Positions 1 through 12,900 are shown, numbered from the stretch's first letter. The stretch is 64,000 nucleotides of DNA from Ashinkailepas kermadecensis (GCA_034440615.1 JAOTOM010004956.1:142501-206500); one strand, 5' to 3'. Notes: generated from the letters alone by a model not told the origin. Program-made: numbers and translations.

Positions 1-1240
1 CCGCTTTGAAAGGAGTTGATAATTTCGTTGTTTTCGAGGTGGACTCTGATTCGTCCATTGACCATGCGTTCAAATATTTTAGAGGCACAACTAGTGAGGG
101 AGATGGGTCGATAGCTACAGGGAAGGTCGCAAGGTTTGCGAGGTTTAGCGATAGGAATGATAGTGCTAGTAGACCAGGAAGGGGGGAAGGTGCCGTCAGT
201 CCATAGTTAGTTCAGTGCCGAAGGGAGGTTGTCTTTTCTGGAGTCGGATAAATTTTGGAAGAAGAGGCATGGAAATTGGTCGGGACCAGCCGCAGTGTTG
301 TTTACTTTGGAGAGGGATAAATTTAGTTCATATGAAGTAAAGGGGGCATTATATGGTTCGGTGTTGTCCGAGGTAAAGTTGCAGGTGGCGAGAGTGGTTT
401 GTAGGAAGTCGATGGTGTGTTGCGAGTATTGCGTATTTGAAGAGATGTCAGCATAATAGGTGGCAAAGTGTTCCGCGACGTCTGAGGGTTCTGTGATGCT
501 GCTTTGGTGAATTGTCGGTTTTGGGAATCCGCGGTGTGGGGAGCTACCATTTGCGAAGGAGCGAATTTGGGTGCAAATTTTGCCGATGGGGGTAAAACGG
601 TTGATTGAGTTTGAATAGAGTTGCCAGCTGCGTTTTTTTGGCGATAAGGACAATCTGCTGACAACGTTTTTTTTAGCCTCGCGGGCTTCTAACATGTTTT
701 GTGTGGTGATATTTTTGCGAAATTTTCGCTCAGCCCGCCGCCGCAGAGGGACGGCGCGTTGACACTCGTCGTTCCACCACGGCACGTGGTGACGGCCCGG
801 GGAGCGACGAGTGTGGGGGACATTATTTTCTGCCACGAGTAATTTGGTGTTAAGAAAAGCTGAAATTGGGGGTTGAGTGAGGAGGGAAGACAGTGTCAAT
901 TTCCAGGGAGAATGATGACCATTTCGCCATGCGAACAATCCAGCGGGGTACAAATGAGTAATCTCTAGGCTGGGCTGAGCGTTCAAGCATAAAATGAATG
1001 AGAAAGTGATCGCTAAAAAGGGGGTCAGGTTGTACGTGCCAAGAAAAGAGGGGTGAGATGGAGGCCGAGGCCAAAGAGAGGTCAATGACAAGTGGACGGT
1101 ACGGGGCGATGTTGCTGTTGTGTGTGGGTGTTTGGTCATTTAAAAAGACCATGTTGTCCCAGCAGTGTCTTAAAATTACTTTTTCAATACCTGTGCGGAT
1201 GAAAAACAAAATCACTCTGAGATAGTGAAAGATCAAAAAC
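1..1240 (-). mobile_element. Decayed non-LTR retrotransposon (LINE family 1), EN end to RT start, cut by window edge
   Basis: Read on the minus strand, about 1236-850 encodes the C-terminal end of an AP-type endonuclease (a SDHFLIHFML-like stretch matching the usual SDH motif). A frame change leads into 1139-207, the EN-RT linker (PWWNDECQRAV), up to YELNLSLSKV and FFQNLSDS. An in-frame TAA follows where the second copy (near 11675) has CAA. Then 206-1 encodes the RT start (LWTDGTFPPSWSTSTIIPI, YRPISLTSCASKIFERM, NSFQSG). The copy at 11012-14600 is homologous. At least one frameshift and one nonsense codon show the copy is dead. The rest of RT and the RNase H would lie left of the window. Confidence 0.9.
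207..1139 (-). pseudogene. LINE family 1 ORF2 fragment (EN-RT linker)
   Basis: This 310-codon open stretch is the longest surviving piece of the family-1 ORF2. Its first ~45 codons are out of phase: the true endonuclease tail (LNDQTPTHNSNIAPYRPLVI) is in the 850-1236 frame. From roughly residue 95 it matches the linker of EN-RT retrotransposons (HVPWWNDECQRAV, then basic RRRAERKFRKN). It ends at a TAA just before the conserved LWTDGTFPPSW block of the RT. It is a transposon remnant, not a host gene. Confidence 0.85.
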
Positions 1241-2862
1241 GCTGAATAGATGCATCATGATGAAAACCCAGATTGCGCCATCATACTAATAAAATAAACA
1301 CATGGCCAGAGTGGCAAACATAATCATACAAATTTGGACAAATTGTATGTTGCGTCCGCTCTTCCTGAACCACATTTTTGGGGTCAGTACCTTCACATGC
1401 TTCTCATTTTGCTTCTTCCTTCCTTTATTGAGTTCATGAATGTAGCGCGGTGCTTGAAATGAAACAGGCAATTCCATTGTTCGGTACTTCTTCACATTAA
1501 TCTGGCCACACATGGCGGAAGGACACCTGTGCACCGCCCTATCAAAGACCTACATTGCATGTTATACTTGAACGTGTTTGTTTCACCTGTGCATGCCGGG
1601 TGCTTGATGGCTGTGGTTTTCCTCAATGTGTATGATGGCCGACCGTGATGCGTGCAAAGGTACAAAGGTAAATGCGAAGTAATTGACTGTTCCGTCCCTT
1701 GGAGAAGATAAATGTCGCACATCTAGCACCTGCCACTTAAACCTGCATGTACAATGAGCATGCTGGCCTCACCCAAATGGTATGAGCTGCATGTGGGTGT
1801 ATTTGATTGGTTGGTATTGTGTTACAGGTACCATCCACCTTGTCCACTGCCTCGCTGACCAGTCCTCATCATGCAGACCTGATCACGAAGCCTACATCCC
1901 TGGGTGGCGGTGCTGACCTATGCAATGCAGATAACTGTCATCATACCTGTGACCTGTCACGTCCTCAAATGCTGAATCAGTGCCCGCAGAACGACCGTAT
2001 CACCAGTTCAGTGTCGGTGTCTGACAGCACTTTCGAATCATCTGCCTTCATATTTCTACGTCTGCTTTTCGGCTGTAACTGGAGCGTAACTACGGCAATG
2101 TTACTAATACTGAAACCGCTTTTGTTTTGTTTTTTGTGATGTGTTTATGTCCACAGTCATTTGGTCTCAAGGGAGCATCATCTCTGGTGAAGGCCATGCC
2201 GAAACTCGACCAAACAGCTGGGCTTTGTAAATAAATAATACAGCACACCATCAACATTTAATATAAGAGTGAAATGAGGCATCTGAACAGTCAGCACCGA
2301 CGCCATGAACGGAAGCACTAACCAAGCCAATAACAACTTTTAATTGTGCATGGCTGAACTTCGAATCGATATGATCGCGAGTGTGACTGGAAATGTGGAT
2401 AGTTTCTACGAATACCAGTTAACAGCGAAACCAAAATCGTACTATCACACGGAGATAATTATTTTGCATATCCCCAACGCGACTTGGATTCGTTGAACTG
2501 AAGCAACAGCTTCTCTTGTCTTTGTCCATCGTTCCACGTTCTTTCAACGCCAATGATGTAGTACACACTCAGAACATAAAATATGAGTTGTATTGCATCA
2601 ACAACCATAACCGTTCAAGTCTGAGTAATATAATCGCTTAAAAACTATAATACCATGCATTAGGGGAAGATCGGTAAAACGCCCCACCATGCAAACATAC
2701 CTTCTCGCGTTCTTCTAGTATTAATGCAAGGGCAGAAAGCGCGGGCTTCACACGCCTGCACATGCGCTTTAGCAGGCAATGAATACACGCGAAAACAATT
2801 AAACTGGTCTGCTTGAAAGGGCACACGCTCATGTACAACATACTCAGGACAGTGTTCTTGTT

Positions 2863-2963
<101 letters not shown>

Positions 2964-3041
2964 GCATATGCAGATAGGTGTCTCATAGCAGAATGCGAAT
3001 TAGAACACACTTTCCCACACTAACATTTCAGCGACCTAGCT

Positions 3042-3055
3042 TCCTTGCTCATATG
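3042..3055. repeat. Left TSD of the SINE
   Basis: TCCTTGCTCATATG, identical to 3217-3230. The neighbouring bases differ (t versus a on the left, g versus a on the right), so the repeat is exactly 14 bp. Confidence 0.92.
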
Positions 3056-3216
3056 GGGGACGAGTGGTCTAGGGGTAAGATGCTAGTCTCACAATCGAAA
3101 GGTTGTGGGTTCGAATCTCACCTGTCGCTACTCTTCGCCCGCGACCAATTGGCGTGAGAGATTGGCGACGTTACATGACTCAACGGTCGACGTGTCGTTA
3201 AACCAATAACCAACCA
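3056..3216 (+). mobile_element. Complete tRNA-derived SINE with 14-bp target site duplication
   Basis: A 161-bp element is flanked by a perfect 14-bp direct repeat, TCCTTGCTCATATG, at 3042-3055 and 3217-3230. The head is tRNA-like. It has an A-box-like TGGTCTAGGGGTAAG, then a B box GGTTCGAATC in a T-arm whose stem GTGGG/CTCAC can pair. The body runs through GCGTGAGAGATTGGCG, and the 3' part reads ATGACTCAACGGTCGACGTG followed by (CCAA)n-like AACCAATAACCAACC. The same 3' tail recurs at 13578-13625 (minus) and 63957-63981 (plus), so this is a family. Transcription would be by RNA polymerase III, as is usual for such SINEs. Confidence 0.92.
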
Positions 3217-3876
3217 TCCTTGCTCATATGAGCACTCGCTGTACCCATGTGCACACATCGGTAATATCGTGAAACAGATCATGAACAGATGAACAGACCA
3301 GACATATTGTGAAATAATGGATACCGCTCTCCCTCTCCTCCATCTCATCGACATTGCACATACAATGATAAGTATGTCATGACATATTGTAACACTTTTA
3401 TTCCTGTCTCTTACTGGCAGCGCTCTTTTCATGTTTAACAAAACATAAATTTCAGGCGCCTCGGTACTCGGTTGAGTTTTTTTTACTGTGAGGGACTGTC
3501 TGTCAGTCACGGTACGCTTTAGTGCTGGGCGGTGATCTCTGAGCCATCTGTCAGTGACGGCGGCCGCAGGAAAGAATCTCAAAGGCACCTTTTCTCGATG
3601 ATGAACACCTCTTTCTTTGCACTATCTTTGTTTTCCTCTTTTGTTTCATCGAATGTTCCCTCAAAGCGACCCTCACTTACGTGCTTTGCAGTTTTGCCCA
3701 CCCGTTCTGTATCGGACTGGCTTCGAGACATGATTAGGCATATCTCTGCCACCTCGACCATATCAGGGATGTCCCTGTGCAGACCAGTCTGCACGTCCTG
3801 GAAGGTGCGCAGGACGTTCTCGGGACACCAACTTTTTACACCGCTGGACTGGTCAGTTGGCAGCCACTCCGCGAAG

Positions 3877-4896
3877 TCACTGTGTCTCTCTCACGCGCTC
3901 TTTGAAAGCGCGATACTGGGAGACGAGGCACAAACATTTGGTCCCTGAGCAGCTGTCGCTGCACGGATGGCCTGGCAGCTTCACACTCCCCAGACTCAGC
4001 CGTTCGGCCAGGTCTACAAACGTCGCCTCACCATAATCTGAGCCTGCGCTAGTTGAGGCGATCCTGTCCATGTTGAATGTGTGAATTATGAGTCGTTCAA
4101 TGTCAGTCGGGTCAAGATACGTTGGACTAAGTCGCAGGATCGCCGCCACCAGGTCAGATCGTCGCCGAGTCGCCTGTGTCATGTCAGTCGCGTCGCGTTC
4201 TACGTCACTACGCCGCAGCCGGTGCTGCTCGGTCACTCCGACCTCGGCGCCTCGGAAACCGGTGCCGTCAGCCACCGCCGGCCCCTCCCTCTCTAGCTGG
4301 CCAAAGAATGCACCCGCTGCAATTTTGTTCAGGGTGGACAGATACTTGTCCACTTCCTGGCGGTCCCGAAACACCGAGTACAGCGCTGACTGGCCAGCCT
4401 TACTCAGTGCCACAGCGGGCGTCATCACATCGATGATGATCAGCGACGCCATCACAAACTCCCGGCTCTCCAGCGTCCGGAGAACCCGCTGGGCCGACCC
4501 AGTAAAAAGCGACCCCTGAGCGATCATGTCTTGGAGAACATTGATCATGGCAGCTCGGTTGTGGAGGACTTTGGTCACTGCCATGACTAAGTACTCCACG
4601 AAGCGGGTTTCGATCAGCCGCTGCAAAGACAGGCTAATCACATCCAGCTGGGCGGATGCCCTCCGCAGCTGTCGCTTCAGAAGTCCTGACCCCTGAAACA
4701 GGCTGATCACCTGGTGCAGGCTGTCCATGTACTTCAGCATCCAGGTCGCTTCTTCCTTGTTCGTCACTTTCGACAATAAAGTCTCGAGGCGGTGGTCACG
4801 GTCATCTAGATGAACGTGACTTCTGTTAAATTTTTCCTTCCATATCCGGCGGAAACCATTTTTACTGCCAGAATATACTGCCTCACAGTCAGACAC
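3877..4896 (-). pseudogene. Middle/C-terminal segment of hAT-like transposase
   Basis: A 339-codon frame. Its first ~30 residues overlap the preceding frame (5405-4806), showing a frameshift around 4895. The stretch after HRLETLLSKVTNKEEATWML is helical. It contains a TRFVEYLV...HNRAAM segment typical of the region after the catalytic His in ZNF862-like proteins. A Cys-rich tail (CSDSCSGTKCLCLV) ends at a stop, and the neighbouring frame resumes with DFAEWLPTDQ at about 3885. The GC-rich codon use resembles host exons, so recent domestication or a young insertion is possible. Confidence 0.55.
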
Positions 4897-5405
4897 GAGG
4901 AAGAGGTGACCTGAATGCTGATGTCCTCGTCAGTAAGTCCGAAGTCATGTCGGAGACAATCGACGACGTAACTCGTCACCCCCCGTCCGTCGGCCTCGTG
5001 TCGGTCCCGTGTCCCAGAGCTGGTCGGTGTTTGGGTCGCCGTGTAGTCCGGAACTGGGTCAGCGTAGTTCCGCACGACGGCAGTCGTGCAGTGCACGACC
5101 ACCGGGGAGCCGTCGCTGTCCAGAGTTCGCACATTCACTGCCTGCCGCTGGTTATGGGCCTCAGTGAATTTGTCCATTGTCAGGTGCATGTGTCGGGGGC
5201 GGCCAGTCGCGGGGTTCGGCGTCTTGAGGTGCCGCGATACCCCGTCGGTAAACACGTCATAGATGACGTCCACGGCCTGGGCAGCGGCTGGTCCGGTCTG
5301 ATGCTGGTTTCCCACGTCAAAGCCAAGAGTGTTGAGCAGTAAATGTTCGTGAGCATGATCCTCGTACGAGTGTCCCCTGAGGACACCGTTGTAGATTATC
5401 GTCAT
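4806..5405 (-). pseudogene. N-terminal catalytic-like segment of hAT-like transposase
   Basis: A 199-codon frame starting MTIIYNGVLRG. It contains HLKTPNPATGRPRHMHLTMD and then VNVRTLDSDGSPVVVHCTT, GRGVTSYVVDCL and ISIQ. This order (a D in a LTMDKFTE-like context, then a second conserved patch) is what I expect at the start of the RNase H-like fold of ZNF862-type transposases. The last ~34 codons are out of phase with the continuation at 4896. Confidence 0.55.
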
Positions 5406-6660
5406 ATTTTTTACATCATTTCCTTGGCTTTAATATCATCCCAGCTGTCAGGTCACCTATTGTAGGTATCTGTTTGGTCGCGTTCATGACTTCAGTTGCT
5501 CGTTGATGTCGGTCGGAGCTCTGGTGGGTGATTAGCCTTTGCTTTTTGTATCGGCCTAGATGTACAGGTTTAGTTACCCAGAGCTCAGCTTTTTTCCCCC
5601 ACTCCTCGCGCCGAATTGTGTGCAGGTGCTACACCGAGCACACAGTCACCCTGGCCTGTGTGGTCCATCACGAGCCAATGGAAAACGTCAGTTGGTGTGT
5701 CAGTGTCCGTGTCCATCCCGGCGTCTCCCTGTCCACCTCCAGCGGCACGCCTATCCATCAGCACTGACTGCACAGCTTCCTTCAGATTGTCGATTGATTC
5801 TTTTAGTGCACTGATTTGCCGGCCAGGGTTGTCTGCGCTCAAATTGTGGCGAAGAGCCACAAATTCCCGGGCGAGGAGATGAACATCGGCATCGATTTTA
5901 TCCCACCTTTCCGAAAGACAATTTAGTCTGTTCCAGTCCACGTTGGCAGGGTGGCCGACTGAAGTATTGTCGGTACGCTCGTCAGGTCTGCGTCCAGTCT
6001 CGTGTCCGTCTGTCGGCGGTACATCGTCTGTCCATGACCACTGTCCTTGTCGGTCTCGTCTCGTCCATGGGGTCACTGTTGGGCTCGTCATTCATTTCCG
6101 GCTCGACAGCAGCTGGGCTGGGATCGTCTACATCACTGTCAGAGTCGAGGGAGGCAGAGTCAGTGGTTGCTGCTGGTGCAGTTGGCGTGGCATCGTCTCC
6201 AGACGTCCCCACAGTAGTGCTACATCCGATCGGGTCTGGACGGACATCTCGATCCCGCCTCTTCCGTCGCATTGTCTCTCTCTCTCACATGCCTTGCTAA
6301 AGTCCTTCAGTTCTTTCCCCCTCCCCACCCTGTGCACATTTTGCGCATGTCGGTTAGCATTACTTTTTCTGATATTTCTAAGACATATATAGCATACGAC
6401 AGCTTCATCGAATTGAATTTTCACCATGCCTGATACCCACGGATCCAAGCAGCAAGTCAACGACGTAAGAACACAGGACAGGATGTAGGTGAAAAAACCA
6501 ACCTCAGAAGGATGCAGGAAGGTCTGATGTAGGTGATGGACGGACGATGCGGCCAGACCAAACCAGGATAGCAGGATCCCGGCACACAGGATTGAGGCAG
6601 CAGCGGCGTTACTGTCAAAGAACGGATACAGATTAGTGTGGGCCAGTGGTAGAGGTGCGA

Positions 6661-7079
6661 CAATTTTTTTTTACAGTTAATACCGCGGGCAAGGCGCCGC
6701 GGTCTCTACTAGATCACGGCGTGATTGAGGCAGTGTCTAGTCGTGACCATGCGGGGACCACACCATTTTGAATGAGATTATGTAATGCAAATAGCTGCAT
6801 TCCTATAATATAAATAGCTTGAAGCGGCTACCATGCCGGGTCTGCTAAATGCTGTGCCGTGACTAAGCCGTGACTTGCGATTTCAGTCCATGGCCATGAC
6901 TGCAATGTGAAAGAGCCAGCGATTTCACTTTGTATCATGTTTTGTACGTAACCCTCACGAGATGAAATTTCAGGAGATTGGAAGCTGGCAAATGCAGTTC
7001 TTATTTTCAAATTAGGCGAAAAGGGGAAAGTTGAAAATGATAGACCAGCAAGACCAACATCCTTAGGCTATACGATGTT
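6661..7079. other. No gene recognised
   Basis: AT-rich DNA between the hAT-like gene and the CR1-like LINE. I see no coding potential or repeat structure beyond short T runs. Confidence 0.6.
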
Positions 7080-8010
7080 TAAATAAATTAGTAATCACAT
7101 AATGGTTGGTTTTCTGGAAGGGAACATATTGATTCGAGACACCCAGCATGTGTTTAGAAAAGGTTGACCTCGCTTACAAATATCTTGAACTTTTTGGATT
7201 TTGCTACAGACAAGTGTGATAAGACATCATATTGATTTAATCCTGATATGAAAATCAGTTTGAGCTATGGCTTTCAGATAGACAGTAGAGAGTGGTGCTA
7301 GGTGGCATGCAGATTTCATGACAACATGCTCTTAGTGAAGTACTGCAATGGTCAGTACTGGAACCACTATTGGTCACAATATTTGTAAATAGTATTGAAA
7401 AGGTATAAAAAGTGCCAAATTAAATTTAGCTTTGATAAGTGTCGAATAATGCATGTAGGTAGACATCATATCAGGAATCCATACTTGATGGGTAGCCAAG
7501 TACTAGCTGTGACTCAACAGAAGGACTTAGGTGTTATTGTGAACACAAAATTGTGTACATCATATTGTGTCCACAAATTATGGACAACATACAAAAGAAG
7601 CAATAACAAAATTTCAGGCCACATTTTAAATAGTGGAGCTTGATCCCCTATAGCTATGGAAAAAGTTGGTAATATTTAGAGAGAGTGCAAAAGAGGATTA
7701 GTAATTTGAGCAACCTAGCATATGAAACAAGATTAAAAAAGATATGAATGTGTGTACACTTAGATACATAAAAATAAGGGGAGAAGGTCTCATCAAGGTA
7801 TTTAAATTTATTCATGGTCAGCAACCGATACATCTCTAGGATAATACAAATTATATAATTAGTTATTAGAGACCATCAATTCAAAATCAAAGTTAATCAT
7901 ATCAGGATCCAGCAGGGTAGTTAACATTCGAACCAGCTATCACGCACAATTGGCATTGTCAGTATGCAGAGCAGTCTATAAAAATAGCATAGACTGGTAT
8001 TAAAAGGATA
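7080..8010 (+). mobile_element. Heavily decayed CR1-like LINE (RT palm/thumb remnant)
   Basis: Translating the three plus frames with stops allowed gives CR1-style RT landmarks in order: QHVFRKG near 7150; a VPQWSVLEPLL-like equivalent of the 'PQGSVLGPLLF' motif near 7350; KFSFDKCRIMHVGRHHIRNP at about 7428-7490; QQKDLGVIVNTKL; and a C-terminal RVVNIRTSYH block near 7920 (CR1 'RVVNIWNSLP'). The only longer open piece is 7395-7643. Many stops and frame changes show it is old. Confidence 0.75.
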
Positions 8011-11000
8011 AAATAATTTCCTTTCATTATTTCATGGATAACTAATCGACAAATGTTGTGGACAACTAGTTCTTAGTGTCCACAAAGTGTAACCAAGATG
8101 GCCCCTGTCAGGGCCATAAGGAACATTTTTTATGTGGGGGGGGGGGGAGAGATCTGGGTGCTCAGACCATGAAAAGATGGCAGGTAATGCCCACCAGCTT
8201 CAAAGCGGGGGGGGGGGGACTGCCCTGTTCCTATGCCATTGGCCCCTGTGGCTCATAGTTGCATTACCTTTCATGTTTCTTTAGCTACTTCTTTTAGCTA
8301 CTTCTTTTGTAAATTCATAGTTTCTTTTAAACTTGTCCTCATGCCAATATAATTGGGTGCTGGATCCATAATTCCTGCCCCGTCCACACCTTGCAACATT
8401 TTAAGGCTCCTCCCCTGTAGGAATATTCAGCATCACATAATTCAGTCTCAATAGGGTCGGATACAGGAATTTAAGCTGTGGGGCTGGTGGAAGCTAAAGA
8501 TGTGCTTGGGTGGCACTAACTTGCCTTCCTTGGAAGCAGGGACCAGAGGGGGGAGGGGGAAGCACTCCGACCTCCCGGATGGATGGCACTTCAACAGATG
8601 GGGGGTGGAAAGGAGGCTAGAGGGGTAGCATTCCAGCAGATGAGGTGGCGTTCCCCTTTGGACATGGGGGGGGGCGGCCCATTCGGTCCCCTTAGATCCA
8701 ATACTGTCTCTCTCCTACAATATCTATTGCAGCCTCATTCAGCTCTGAATCTGCCCCCTCCCAACAAAGCAGAACAACCTTAGAATCCACTCGCCCTACC
8801 TCGATCATATGCTTTCCTTCGAACAGCACACGCAGATATGCCACTAATATATCACCAATGTAGATTGAGATATTCATCATCTACATTGTACCACACATCT
8901 GTGCAATGTAGGATGAGGTGGTTTAAGGTTAACTCCGCTCAAGGCAGTACACATAGAACTTACGCTGCACTGTATGCACGTATATGCCAAATGCAAGGCT
9001 ATGAAAACAATGGAATGTAAACAAAATTCAGCGCAGCGATGTTTTGCGCTTTCGTGACAAATTATAGTGCCACAGGACACAACGCACACTTCGCAATTTA
9101 TTTTTTTACATTTAACCTGCACGGCTGGGAGGCTATTATACTGGAAAGGACTTGGAACAATATAAAGAATGCCATGAAAAAAACTAGGATCAAATATTTC
9201 CACTACAAGGGAGAATTATGGCATTCAGGTTGTTACCTGTGACGAAGGAAAAAGCCAGTGAGCTATCGACAAATGGCGATTGAAAAACACCATAATTTTC
9301 ACTTAAATGTGCACATGTCGAGTATTTTGTGTGTTCAAATCAGAAAATGAACTTGAAATAATTAGATTTTTGTCCACTTATAGTATTCCCTTGCCATATC
9401 ACCAAGGAACTGGTCTCCATTTTTAGCATACTTTCCAAGCATCCACACGTCAGGAGCTCTTGCGTTGTAAAAAATATGGCACGTAAGGAAGACCTTCGGA
9501 AGTGTTTTTGTGCTAATTTTCACGCACTGAATTGAACGGAGAGTTGGAAAATCCCAGATGTTGTGCGATTTATTCGTAGCACTTCCGTATATCAAGCCCC
9601 GCTTTTACCTGGATTTTTTCATCCTTCAGACTGGCCGAAAAAGCCCACAGATGAACATATGAATAATTCCTTGTACCGCGCGCGGCAGAGCGTTATTGTC
9701 CTTTTATAATGTGTAGAAAATGATGAGACGTTCAAATATTTGCTTTGATCTTTGATTTATCCATCATGCTCGCCAGTATTCATCCACAAATTCACCTGTA
9801 TTTTCATGTGTTTTTCATCCTCCTGGAATGTGCCAGCCTAAGGATGAAATTTTTAATCCCATGTTCTTGATAAACAATGTTTGCTAATATTTGCAGTATT
9901 TGTGAAATTTATTAATGTAAGGTTAAGATAAATGAAGAAACAATTCCAACTTTATTTCTCTGTTTACATCTGAAGAGAATCATATATTAATATCGGAACA
10001 TTTTATCAATTCTCATTTTCTTCAAAATACATGCCTACAATTGTGACGCACACAAGACTTCGAAAAACAAAGCTGAGTCCTCGTAAGTCGCTGAATAGGA
10101 TCGAGGTTTGGGCATTTCTGTATTTATTAATGTAGATTTGTATACCTGCATTCTTTGCCTGTAATCGGTGCTGAGATACTACTCAGTCATGAGATTTAAC
10201 GCTGTTAAGGGTTCAGCTCATGGGTGGATCCAGCCAGCCCGTTGTCAGTCAGCATGGGTTGTGTAAGATTGAATGAATCGCTGACGAAAAATACTGATTT
10301 GTATGGTTTAGGTAAGCTCTAGTTTAAAACAATACTTTTTCTTCAAATAAAATGTTCCCTGTTTTTCTGAAGAGCATGAATAAAGGATAATTTTAGTTCA
10401 AATCAGGCTATCTAGGCTGGTAATGCCCCCACCCCCTTGCTCCAAGTCCCCCCTGCATTAGCTGACAATTACTTGGGTTTGGCCAATGTCATGATTCAGC
10501 CCTTAAGTGTGTCAGCTCGGCCGAATTTCTGGTTATGCTACAGCTTCACATGTTTTTTTAAAGACGCATGGTATGAGTTTGTATTTCATGGATACATGCA
10601 TATTCATAGATTGCTGCACTTATGTTCATCATGCTATATAATCCTCTGCATTGTGAGGATACACTGTGAACTTCATGCCTATCTTCATGAAGATACACAT
10701 CTAGTTCATCATACAATAATTTTCAGCCTGCCAGGAACATCTTCACTACAGGTCCATTAGGTTTTGTGATGATATGCATTTGTCTCAAAACTCATTCTAT
10801 ATTCACCTGAGAGTGAGACTATTGATACCTGCTGGAAAAACAAAAGACAAGGATGAAAACATTGCAAACATGCACTTTAGTTCCATCACAACAACGACCA
10901 TCTGTGTTTGTAATATGTTTGTGAAAAGATGAAAGTCATCACCAAGGATGAAAACCTTAAACTTTCATTAACTGTGATTTTCCATGCAAAATGGTGAATT

Positions 11001-11011
11001 TTTTTCACTGT
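8011..11011. other. No gene recognised; AT-rich with poly-G runs
   Basis: About 3 kb without a credible exon. Poly-G tracts occur at 8137-8148 and 8208-8218. G-rich text around 8530-8680 resembles the G-rich dispersed repeats elsewhere in the window (31900, 41710, 59190). The open frames at 8838-9242 and 10437-10760 have no recognisable domain. Confidence 0.55.
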
Positions 11012-11426
11012 GTCCCAGCACCAGACAGGGGTGAGGAAGAAGACCAAAGAGGTTGGTCACAGAAGCTAAGGACAGCGTATGAGAAGGGGGAAGATAAAGA
11101 GAGAGTATAGTGAGCTCTAGTTGTATAATTTGGACAGAAACAGCAATCAAATTTAAATTATTATAAATGTTGATCTGACGACGGAGGAGGGTGTCTGAGA
11201 TAAATAAGGCAACTCCGCCGCCGCGGGATGTGGAATTCATGTTGTGGGTATAGAGGCAATAACCAAATATATTATAAGTACATGGGTCATTGTCGCGCCA
11301 TCGGGTCTCCTGAACGGCAGCAATCAATGGTTTATTTTTGATGATATATTCCTTGAATTCTGCCCCATGGGATATGAGTGACCTCGTATTCCATTGGAGC
11401 AAGAAATCAGTGGTGGGTGTCTGCAT
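11012..11426 (-). pseudogene. Inverted endonuclease N-terminal fragment of LINE family 1
   Basis: A minus frame starting MQTPTTDFLLQWNTRS. The usual AP-endonuclease landmarks follow: N in QWNTRSL, E in VQETRW, RGGGVALFISDTL. Homology stops after CLVLG, where LGDFNAH would be expected. The remaining codons to 10968 are flanking DNA. Confidence 0.85.
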
Positions 11427-11514
11427 TAGTGGTTGTGATCACGCTCCCGCAGCCGCGTGTGTGGCGGTGATGGTGAGACAGAGTCGTCCGATTCTGAGTC
11501 GAAGTGTCGACTCA

Positions 11515-12900
11515 GACACTTCGACTCCGAACCCTACAACGCCTTTACCCCCTATGAACTAAATTTATCCCTCTCAAAGGTATCCATTAGGGATCCTGGA
11601 CCTGATCACTTGACATACCTCTTCTTTCAAAATCTCTCTGACTCTGGTAAAGACAACCTCCTCTCGGCTCTAACTCAACTATGGACTGACGGAACTTTTC
11701 CACCCTCTTGGTCTACTAGTACTATTATCCCTATACCTAAGCCTTCCAAGCCTCGACATTTCTCCTCTAGCTAACGTCCTATCTCTCTCACTAGTTGTGC
11801 TTGCAAAATTTTTGAGCGCATGGTCAATGGACGAATCAGAGTCTATCTCGAAAACAACACAATTATCTCTCTCTTTCAGAGCGGCTTCCGACCAAGGCGA
11901 AGCACCGCTGACAACCTAATCGAAATTGTGGATTCAATCCAGCGTGGTTTCGGGAAAAATACGAAACCATCGCCTTTTTAGACCTAAAATCTGCGTTTAA
12001 CAAAGTACACAGTTCTGCCCTTCGAATTAAATTACACCGTATTGGTATCAAGGGCAGAATGACCACCTTTATCGCAAACTTTCTAGAAAGTCGCTCCTTC
12101 GTCGTCCGCTGCGGCAACATTCATTCCCGGCCCCACACTCTCGATCAAGGCGTCCCGCAAGGCAGCGTCCTATCCCCAACCCTCTTTCTCATTATGATCA
12201 ACGACGTATTAGAACAACTTCCCCTAATTTCTCCCCTCCTAAAATATTATCTCTATGCCGATGATTTGGCTATTTGGTGTACACACCCGTCGGCAGATTC
12301 AGCTAATCACTTTGTTCAACTCGCCATGAATCATATTGATTCATGGTGCTCCCTCTGGGAGCTACAGATCTCCGCCACGAAATCGGCCACTATGCTCTTT
12401 AACCGGCTCCCCAGGCATGTCCCACCTAGCACACCGTTCCGCTATCGCGATCAAATTATCCCCGTCCAAACCTCCTTCAAATATCCCGGAATTATCCTGG
12501 ACAAAGGACTCTATTTTGGCCCCCACAAAACCCATCTTAAACAACGCTGAGCTGTGCGTCTAATTCTCCTGCGCTGCATCTCTGACCGCGACTGAGGTGC
12601 AGTCGGACTACCCTTAGCAAAATATACATCGCCCTGATTCGTTCAATCCTGGAATACAATGCGTTTATCTTCGATCATCTATCTCCAACACTCACCAGAT
12701 CACTAGAATGCATACAAAATCACGCACTTCGCCTCATCACCGGAGCACACAACACCACACCTACCACCAGTCTCCGGGGTGAGGCCAATCTCCCTAGCCT
12801 ACAACACCGCAGAACACTACAACTCGTCAGATACCACTTCAGGGCAACAACACAGCTAAATCACCCCTCCAATGTCGCATGGTCTAAACCCCCGGGTTCG
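11515..12900 (+). pseudogene. Reverse transcriptase domain of LINE family 1, broken
   Basis: Plus-strand landmarks: LWTDGTFPPSWSTSTIIPI (11677-11733), LTSCACKIFERM (about 11790-11823), FQSGFRPRRSTADNLIE (about 11875-11925). A frame break follows near 11950-12050. Then QGVPQGSVLSPTLFLIMIND and LYADDLAIWC (catalytic YADD near 12252), and CRYRDQ...KYPGIILDKGL. The thumb lies at 12620-12890 in another frame (RSILEYNAFIFDHL, LITGAH). Stops at 11772-11774 and at about 11980 make it inactive. Confidence 0.88.

Larger units (their letters stand above)
3579..6460 (-). pseudogene. hAT-like (ZNF862/DUF4371-type) transposase-derived gene, broken
   Basis: Several adjoining minus-strand frames read in order as one transposase-like protein. 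At 6428 it starts MVKIQFDEAVVCYICLRNI, a C2H2-type finger (C-x2-C, later H-x4-H). A Ser/Asp-rich linker follows (6272-5982). A predicted coiled stretch lies at 6091-5585. Residues in 5405-4806 (RPRHMHLTMDKFTE, then LNVRTLD-like) and 4896-3877 (HRLETLL, TRFVEYL) resemble the RNase H-like core and insertion domain of ZNF862-like hAT proteins. At 3794-3579 a dimerisation-like tail reads DTERVGKTAKHVSE. Frame changes near 4895 and near 3885 break it, unless introns that I cannot see repair it. I could not find TIRs or a TSD. Assignment to hAT is by motif memory and is moderately secure. Confidence 0.6.
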
